From the NCBI GenBank assembly GCA_905221605.1, contig CAJNDS010000199.1, forward strand, positions 1 through 64,000: a stretch of DNA of 64,000 nt, written 5' to 3'. Below the pieces are notes generated by a model that was not told where the DNA came from, made no database searches, and worked only from the letters and a program-made list of their open reading frames with translations. How positions within the stretch are numbered: the stretch's first letter is position 1; each line of letters begins with the position of its first letter. Position numbers and translations under genes: made by a program. Of this stretch, positions 57,123 to 64,000 are shown piece after piece. This stretch comes from Symbiodinium natans. Lineage: Eukaryota > Sar > Dinophyceae > Suessiales > Symbiodiniaceae.

Positions 57123-58037
57123 AGTGCTAACTCCATCTCTTCCTGTCGTCCAAAGAAAGACTCGTAAGAGTTACCCCCTCACACTCAGATGGACTCGGAC
57201 AGCCTTGCGGCCACCTGGCTGCGACCGGAAGCGGACCTGCACTGAAAACCACTGCAGGATGCAGGGCTCCCAACTCTCAAAACACACAAACTTCTTTATT
57301 CCGGTTGCACCTACAGAGGTATTCTTCGAATGCTGACCACTTCAAGCAACAGAGGCATTGGGTTCGTGGCGTGCTGGAAGGCTCTGAAGAGGGTTGTCAC
57401 ACTGAACCATTGGTTTTACGCATAACAAGATCAAACACAGAGCGAGAAACACGGCTTCCACCATGGCTCCAGTGGCTTGGACAGTTGGCCAGCAAAGCAT
57501 CATGTCACATGTTTCAAACTCGACTTGGTGTCAGCACGAACCTACAGGCACCAACACGGAATTCGACATGATCTGAATAAGAGTGAACTACGACTCGCGA
57601 GTACCAAGCTACCAAGTATTCTGAGTTGCTTGATGTTGCTTGCCCATGTGAAAGCAGGCCAAACCGACCTGAATCCCTGTACTGCCCGAGGGGAGAATCT
57701 TCGTGGCTCCGAAGCGCCCGCAAAGAGCATCTTCCCAGGAGTTCCACATCTGTTCCTGCTCAGGGCAGCTGAGGCCAAACGGTGAACTTTGAAACTGCGG
57801 CTGCAAGACAAACTAAGCCAGCAGATGCAAGCAGTGCCAGTCGGCAAGCAAATCAGGTCTCATAACGCCGTCACGCTGTTTGTGAATGCGCGTCAAGTGG
57901 TCGGGAGCGGTCCTCTCCATGCTCGTCTATCCATCTGACCTTCATGCTGATCCTGGCAACGTGCAACACCGGTGTCACAATTGTTGTTGAGATTGCTGTC
58001 TATACCGTGAACAGCTGCATGCACCGGCGAACTTTGC

Positions 58038-58382
58038 TCACGTATCCAGTCTGTTGCAGCCAGAGCATCTGCGTGAGCTTGTCGTAGCCTTGAGAAGTAC
58101 ACACGTCGCACGCATTGCATGCGAAACCTCTACGCATTCGATCTGGCTATCCGTCACATGGCTTTCAACTGCAACCGGAACACACTGAGCTGCCTTGCAC
58201 CCCCATGCCACCAAGAGATACAAGAGTAACACAAATGGCTGCCGAAGGGTGCCAAGGAGCTCTTGAGTGTCAGCCGCAGCGGTGGCGGCGTGGGCCGCAT
58301 GCCCGAAGAAGCCATGGCCAACCATTGGGCTGTGGCAGGTGGAGCGACGGCAGTGAAGAGTGCCGCGGGGTTCGCCGGGCAA
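58038..58382 (-). CDS. Open frame with a signal-peptide-like segment, unknown
   Basis: The minus frame contains RQPFVLLLYLLVAWGCKAAQ, resembling a signal peptide or single membrane span, then CVPVAVESHVTDSQIECVEV. A 214-codon plus frame overlaps from 58115 (with SEIEVSRLEASRLNHLKRAS), so only one of the two can be fully coding. Confidence 0.3.
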   Translation of the reverse strand: MPGEPRGTLHCRRSTCHSPMVGHGFFGHAAHAATAAADTQELLGTLRQPFVLLLYLLVAWGCKAAQCVPVAVESHVTDSQIECVEVSHAMRATCVLLKATTSSRRCSGCNRLDT

Positions 58383-58663
58383 CGATTTCGGAAATTGAGG
58401 TATCGAGGCTCGAGGCTAGTCGGTTAAATCATCTGAAACGAGCATCTGACAAGAAGCGGACACTAATCCGCCAAAATGCCAAAGCCTTCGAGCTGCGCTC
58501 ACTGCTCAAGGCTGCGGTTAGAACCGTGCAAGGTCAGTGCCCATTGTCAAAGCCCCGGAAATCCCGAAACTCCCGACTTGCTTGGCACGATCTGAACTTG
58601 AGGGCAGGGACGAGTGCAAAGCTGAGCCCAGCGGCATTGATGAAGATTCCTTTCAGGCCGCTT

Positions 58664-58820
58664 TCACCCGCAGCCGGAGGGCAGGTGCCCATTCGCACCT
58701 TGGAGCGATCCCTGGTGCTTCTGGAAGTTCGGGATTTCCAGGAAGTTTGGGAAGATTAGGAGCCGAATTTCACCATCAACAGGGTGTCGGACCAGGATGT
58801 CCGTCTCCGTCAGCTGCGGA
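58664..58820 (-). CDS. Exon-like segment, unknown
   Basis: The minus frame reads LTETDILVRHPVDGEIRLLI then FPNFLEIPNFQKHQGSLQ. It looks coding and lies on the same strand as other supported exons. No family was recognised. Confidence 0.3.
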
Positions 58821-59269
58821 GCTGCCAGGCCAGAGCAGTGCGGAAAAACAGAGTCAGCTACAGTGGAATATGTGGAATAGAGTGGAGCTCGGAAGTAAAG
58901 GCCCTTGATGTCCTTGGCTGGATCAATCACAAGCCGTCAAACTGTGTGCCTTCTTCCACCTCTTCTGCAGGCTCAGCGGCATCCTCGGTTTAGACATATC
59001 TAGAAATGGGATGACACAATGCACGCATCTGCAAACGAAGTATACGCAAGACTGCTGAGTGTGGCGCCGCAGCTTCTGCTTCTTCGCCCTCTGGCCTCGG
59101 TACTTCGTTCACTGCGTGCGACCATGCAATGCACTGGCAATACTAGCCGCGTGCTCATCTCAGTGCGTGACGGCGCTTCCGCCTCCTCATCTGGGGCCCT
59201 TGGACCAGTGCAAGATAGTGCGAAATAGAGCAAGGATAGAAAGGCCGCACATCCTCTACAAAAGTCTTT

Positions 59270-59515
59270 AGGCCCGTGAATGTCCGCAGCAGCGTGGACG
59301 CATATTCTCTCGTACCTCTTCATGACTACGCGATTCTGCCCACAACCCTTGACCTTAAGCAACATCCTGTCCATCCCGTGGCATCTTTCAAACGGAGCAC
59401 ACGATGTGCTGCTTCGAAAACGCAGCTGCTGGGCCACGCACGGCTCCAAAGGCACTTCCACAATTTCACCCTCCTTCAAGCATTGCGTTAGAATCAACAG
59501 CCTGTTCCAGACCAT
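59270..59515 (-). CDS. Exon-like segment, unknown
   Basis: The minus frame reads LILTQCLKEGEIVEVPLEPC, VAQQLRFRSSTSCAPFERCH, GMDRMLLKVKGCGQNRVVMK and RYERICVHAAADIHG. Good coding character. The continuing frame to 59000 is less protein-like, so an exon boundary probably lies near 59270. Confidence 0.4.
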
Positions 59516-59519
59516 GAAC

Positions 59520-61550
59520 TAGCGCGTGTGCTGAAGCCTTGCCTCCTCTGCCATCTTGCCAACGCAGGCACGAGCAGCACTTAACGAGAACACGATTCGT
59601 CTTTTCTTACTTTGACTTTCGGAATATTGTCGGGTATTGTGGGTTGCAGGTCTGTTGACTAAACGGTTACTTCCAGCTTCCCCACTGTGCAACATGTCTG
59701 TGCTTTCTGCTCCTTCGAAACATTCCTAATGCTTCAACACCTGGGGCAAGTGCCTCATCATCAAAAAGGAATGCAGCTGTTGTCACATACCCAGTGCATT
59801 GCTTGCTGCTGGCATCTTCGCCAGAACAGCCACGTCGTGCGCCTGTTATGGGCCGCCTTTCGTTCACCTGTAGCACGCCATGAGGCTGGTTGATTTATGT
59901 TGAAATGTATCTCAAGGACACTAGGCGTCAGCCTCTCAACCCATACCCTCATAAGCAAAGCACATGTGAAAGTAGCTGAAAGAAGTGGATACAACTTCAC
60001 TCTCCAATGCCAGCAATGAATGCGACCAGTGACTCAGTGACGACCATCACTTTCAGGCTGCAGATCCGTCCAGACTGTTTTGCTTCGATTTGCTTTGCAG
60101 ATTGCTTTGGCCTCACCTGCGAAGATCAACCGTACGGCGCCGGGGCAACGGGGTGGTTCTGTAACTCTTCTGGATGATGGATGAGCCAACATTCGGCTTG
60201 GTAACCGCTCCATGCCCGGCATTGCCTAACAGCAAAAGGACTGCGTAGTATTGCGCATAGTCAAACATTCGGATTGTGCCGACCTCTCTCGGATGGGCAT
60301 TCGATCACGGAGGCTGGTGATCGAACCTGAAATAAATTCGGCAACTCAACAATCACTTGCCCTGCGCCAAGTGAGGATTCATTCTTGAGTGGTGCTTAGG
60401 GCTATCATGTGCTGAAGCACAAGGCAAGCTTCGCGCACACGAATGTATTTAGTGTAGTTTAGTGTATTAAGAAGGCATGATTGCGGGGCTTTTTGCTGTA
60501 CAAAGCTAGAAAATTGGAAAACGGCGTTCCGGCCATGTATTCTGGCCACAAAAAAGGCCCCGCACATTCGACGACTCCTGGGGAACCGTCCCTTCAACAT
60601 GCAATTAGCAGGTCAGCTCATGGTGATCTTAAAGATTTCTTCCGGGAGGCCCTGCTGTGCCTAAGCAGATCGTGATGGTTGGGCTCGCCTGCGATCTGAC
60701 AAGAATCAGCGGCACCACATGATCATAGAAACAAGGGGAGAAGATGCAAGGGTATCCCTGGAAGGTTCACCGGAACTGAACCGACCTGGACTGCGCCGCT
60801 ATCGCTCTGAGACAGAACCCGTGCACTGCACATGGCAAACAAGAAAGCGCGAAAGTCTCTCTCCTGCATGAGCTGTCCATCCCACATTCAGAATAGAACC
60901 GATACTCGGCGTGGGCCCTAAGATCATGCTGCTGTTGCTGTGGCAAGCCTCATTGCCACCAACGCAACATCCTCGGGACATCCTAGGACACTTAAAAGTC
61001 CTGTCGAAGGTTTCTAGGAACTTTCGGCTGGGCGGGAATCCGGTCCAGGACTCTGCTGGACTCTTTGGTTACCTACTTTGCCTTGTGTACAGCCAATGCT
61101 AAGGCTGCCTTGAATTTAAGGCTGCAGGCCATAGGGGTTTTAAAGGCTTTGGCTTTGGGCATTGGGTTCAGGCGTTGTTTTGGAAAGGGCTTGGGAGTTT
61201 TGCGGCTCGCCTGTGCATATTAAAGGTCGGGTTTTGGAGGGGAGGGGTTTGGAGTTTAGGATTTAGGGTTTCGGGTTTGGGGTTCGGGGTTTAGAGTTTG
61301 GGGTTTTGGTCGACCGTCTACATGCCTGGGAACATAGACATGCTACTCTACTCTTGAAACTGCAAACAGAACCCAAACTAGGCTTGAGGTGGTCATGTTG
61401 TCCACGGGTCTGTCAGCCTTTTCTAGGCCTGGCTCAGGACTTCACTCTGTCTTGACTGCCTGGTGCAGCGGCAGCGCTAGCAGGAGTAAGATGAGAATGA
61501 GTGCGACAGAGCGCCGAGCAGCTGAAACAAAAACGAAACAAAGGAACACG
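59520..61550. other. No clear gene; TTTAGGG-like remnant
   Basis: Degenerate TTTAGGG-related sequence lies at about 61225-61310. A short minus frame at 59667-59810 (YVTTAAFLFDDEALAPGVEA) could be an exon. Nothing else is supported. Confidence 0.35.
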
Positions 61551-61554
61551 TACC

Positions 61555-61622
61555 TGCAGCTCCAGGAGCATGGAGTCGCCATCGAAGTTGAAGTGCACAG
61601 GAATGCCAACCTGCATTAGCAC
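61555..61622 (-). CDS. Exon-like segment, unknown
   Basis: The minus frame reads MLMQVGIPVHFNFDGDSMLL then ELQ, followed by a GTACGTG donor. It looks genuinely coding. A resemblance to the last strand region of RAD9/PCNA-fold clamps was considered but is too short to rely on. Confidence 0.35.
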
Positions 61623-62231
61623 CTGAGCTTAGCACTTGGGGGTAACACTCTGTTGCACCTGGTTGCCACTTCGGGTCTCAGGCCGATCCTGTCAACGTCA
61701 GCCGCCTGGTGCGGAGTGGGCGAAGGAGCACAATGCTGAATCCTCAAAGTCGATCACAAAAGGAGGTGTGGCACCTGCGGTGCTTAAATTGCGGGCCACC
61801 AGGTTGAAAGATGCCTCGGCGGCGTGAAAGCTTGAGAACGACACCCCACTTGACATCGTGAAGTGCCTTGTGACCTCTGCACGGTGACCGGTGTGTTGCG
61901 CAGCGTGCTGGGTGCGGGGCCATTAAACACGCCCTCGGCTGCAAGAGTTGGAACCTGTGCTTTTCGCACAATCTCGTTTCACACAGATTGTGCTCAGCAT
62001 GGGTGCAAGCTTGAAGAAGGTTTACCAACACAAGTTGGCTCTTATTCATCTCATTCCTGCTCTGATCAAGGGTTTGGCATGCTCGCTGACGTTGTAGTGA
62101 CTCTCTTGCCTGTCAGCAAGTCTGCATGTGAACTTGCACTGCCCCCTGCGACATCCACAGCTGCAAGGCGGTATGCTTGCTTCATTCGCATCTACACCCA
62201 CACTTCTCACTTCCACAAGCGAGAGAAGACT

Positions 62232-62519
62232 TCAACTATATAGGAAGAAGGACGAATGGAGCCTCAAACCGCGTAGCTTCAATCGAGATGGAAACTTGCC
62301 AACCTCGAGCTGGACCACAAAGTCAAAGCAGCGTTTGCGACTGTGAGCTTCAATCGCGGATGTTACACTGTAGGCCGCATGCTGCATGGTTCGGTCTGCT
62401 GAAGATGTACAGGCGACAGGGGCTACAATGCCTGGGGCTATGGCCGTGTCATGGTGGAAAATGATGGCGCTTACCACAGCCCTGTCCTGCTCCGGTGATA
62501 CCTGGCCCAGATTTGGCAA
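62232..62519 (-). CDS. Exon-like segment, unknown
   Basis: The minus frame reads SPEQDRAVVSAIIFHHDTAI, APGIVAPVACTSSADRTMQH, AAYSVTSAIEAHSRKRCFDF and VVQLEVGKFPSRLKL. Good coding character. It may belong with the exon-like segment at 61555-61622 and a protein-like stretch at about 61700-61830 (SFSSFHAAEASFNLVARNLS). Confidence 0.4.
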   Translation of the reverse strand: MPNLGQVSPEQDRAVVSAIIFHHDTAIAPGIVAPVACTSSADRTMQHAAYSVTSAIEAHSRKRCFDFVVQLEVGKFPSRLKLRGLRLHSSFFLYS

Positions 62520-62905
62520 GGCCGAAACTGGAATACCCGACCTAGAACTGCTTCAAACTTTCAGCTTGCTTTCCGGAACAAATTCGTCAGGCGACAAACA
62601 TCCACGCATAGACCTTAGCTCCACGAACTTCGGCGGATGGCCAAGAAGACTCGAAAACATGTAGATTCGGCAGGCAGTTCGAGCAGTCCGAACTCCGACA
62701 AGGAGTCTACCTCACAATTGCAAGCAAAGGCACATGCGAGTCACCGATGCCTGCAGAATTACCCTGAGCAGCTCCAGGGTAGCCAAAGCCTGGAACAAGC
62801 GAAAGTCAACTTCAGCAAGTGCTTGCGGAAGAAACTGCAGCTCAGTCATTGGGCAAGTCGAACGCATCAGGAAGCCTGGTAATCTGAAGAAGTTGCCGTG
62901 CAGGG

Positions 62906-63130
62906 TCACCTAGCAGAGTGCATGAAGCCTGGTAACGCTCCAATTTCAGGCCCCTTGTCTTTGGGGCCCCCTTTATAGACTACGGCAGCCTCATAACAAG
63001 CACCTCCACGAAGGACCAAAGGACCCAATTTTCCGGCATCGGCCTGGCAGAGCTTCTTTCTCAGTGCCACCAGCTCGGCTACCTCCTCGAGCTCCTGCAG
63101 GAAGGACCCACTGATGTTTCGTATACCCTC
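62906..63130 (-). CDS. Possible C-terminal exon, unknown
   Basis: After a CATCAG acceptor the minus strand reads GSFLQELEEVAELVALRKKL, CQADAGKLGPLVLRGGACYE and AAVVYKGGPKDKGPEIGALP, then a stop. The first part is a clear amphipathic helix. An upstream minus stretch (RKISCDGSSSRLAVRVCMLR, about 63170-63230) may be the preceding exon. Confidence 0.4.
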   Translation of the reverse strand, partial: EGIRNISGSFLQELEEVAELVALRKKLCQADAGKLGPLVLRGGACYEAAVVYKGGPKDKGPEIGALPGFMHSAR

Positions 63131-63284
63131 TGATGATGGATGATGATGGGTTCTTGTGGCATATCTTGGCGGCAATCTCTGACCGAAGCATGCACACTCT
63201 CACAGCAAGCCGGCTGCTGGACCCATCGCAGGAAATCTTACGAACTTGCTGCTGCTGCTTGAACAGGATCATGAGCCGCTGCTG

Positions 63285-63332
63285 AGCTATCCATAGCTAT
63301 CCATAGCTATCCATAGCTATCCATAGCTATCC
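63285..63332 (+). repeat. 10-bp repeat (AGCTATCCAT), nearly five copies
   Basis: Perfect tandem copies of AGCTATCCAT, ending AGCTATCC before GAGGCGAGG. Confidence 0.9.
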
Positions 63333-64000
63333 GAGGCGAGGGGCCTTTGCAGGGAGCGCATTCAGGTCCAGCTCGAGGCCTGTGTGCACAAACGACCCGA
63401 CATGCAGGGCCGATTGACATCTAGAGCACGTAGGGTTATTGCTTATGGGCAAGCAGCACAAGGCAAGTAGAACAATTACAAAAGCAAAACACCGCGCCGG
63501 AAACTATCAGCAAGCTCTAAACTAATGCCAGAAGATATCGCAGTCAAAATATGTGTTGCATGCTTCGCATGGTTTCCCCATTCAGATGGCCGCTCGCCAG
63601 TCTAGCGATCGGCTTTGACTAAAATGGTGAAACTGTAATCCACATTTGCTGCTCTCACGAAGTCAGATCATACAGCGCTAGCAAGCGCTAACTGTAGGAT
63701 CTCATCTCGACACCAGTGAGCTTTGGGTGGTGTGCCGCATGCGTCAACGTTTGGGCTTGTGCATCTAAGCTCGGGCAGCCTGCAGGGTTTCGGCAAGAGC
63801 CCAGGGAGACTTCACATGAGGGTCAGTAATTTACTGTGGGCACAGACATGACCGAGAGCAGGGCCAAACGTGCCCCAAAGAGACACAATGAAGCGTGTCC
63901 TAGGCGAGTCGGGAACAAGGGCAAGTCGAGAACATGTTAAACTTTACGCGGAATGAAAATTTCGACGCATCCCCTTCCTTGACTTCCTTGTTCTTGCCTG
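63333..64000. other. No gene seen
   Basis: The last 670 bases contain only short frames without recognisable motifs. No repeats or RNA genes were found. Confidence 0.4.

Noticed and set aside
58115..58759. Plus-strand frame of 214 codons
   Set aside because: The part with helical character is short, the rest is arginine/glycine-rich, and minus-strand frames overlapping both ends look more protein-like; left unassigned.
61555..62519. RAD9/9-1-1 clamp gene
   Set aside because: Only one short stretch (VGIPVHFNFDGDSMLLEL) resembles RAD9; the other exon-like segments do not fit the expected order.

Overview
The window reads as nuclear DNA of a dinoflagellate, most like the Symbiodiniaceae. This is an inference from gene architecture and repeat content. 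Protein-coding information is scattered in short exons separated by non-coding sequence, and several intron donors can only be read as GC (perhaps GA) rather than GT. One gene belongs to a protein family I associate with dinoflagellates. Islands of degenerate TTTAGGG telomere-type sequence recur inside the window, and simple repeats are unusually long and varied. No bacterial operons, ribosome binding sites, CRISPR arrays or rRNA genes were seen. Splice junctions were worked out by eye from reading-frame phase and family similarity, so they are proposals.

Layout. 1-1.1 kb: AT-rich degenerate repeats and a 117-bp tandem duplication. 2.2-5.4 kb, minus: an eight-exon gene joining a TIR/HET-like N-terminal domain to an ankyrin-repeat exon. 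8.0-8.7 kb: three copies of a 77-bp hairpin element around a tRNA-Ala(CGC) gene, ending in a TTTAGGG run. 10-17 kb: exon-like fragments on the minus strand, including part of a possible inositol-polyphosphate kinase of the ITPK (ATP-grasp) type. 19.3-22.8 kb: a duplicated and partly inverted block carrying a proline-rich gene. 24.3-30.7 kb, minus: most of an axonemal dynein intermediate chain gene of the DNAI3/WDR63 (IC140) type, with a 356-bp terminal-inverted-repeat element in one intron. 31.9-33.7 kb: a palindromic 17-bp repeat array. 34.8-35.2 kb, minus: exons of an unrecognised gene. 37.5-40.1 kb, minus: a ten-exon major facilitator superfamily transporter whose upstream side carries a 30-copy 11-bp minisatellite. 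45.7-47.3 kb: three kinds of tandem repeat. 49.5-50.3 kb, minus: a two-exon gene of unknown function. 51.6 kb: a 47-base C tract. 55.6-56.4 kb: nearly 800 bp of (TAC)n. 56.8-63.2 kb: scattered exon-like fragments, mostly minus.

The genes share no pathway: a putative signalling protein, a ciliary motor subunit and a membrane transporter. What they share is orientation, because every well-supported protein gene lies on the minus strand, as expected for the unidirectional gene blocks of dinoflagellates. Many of the longest open frames are produced by repeats whose unit has no stop codon in any frame, and these are not genes.
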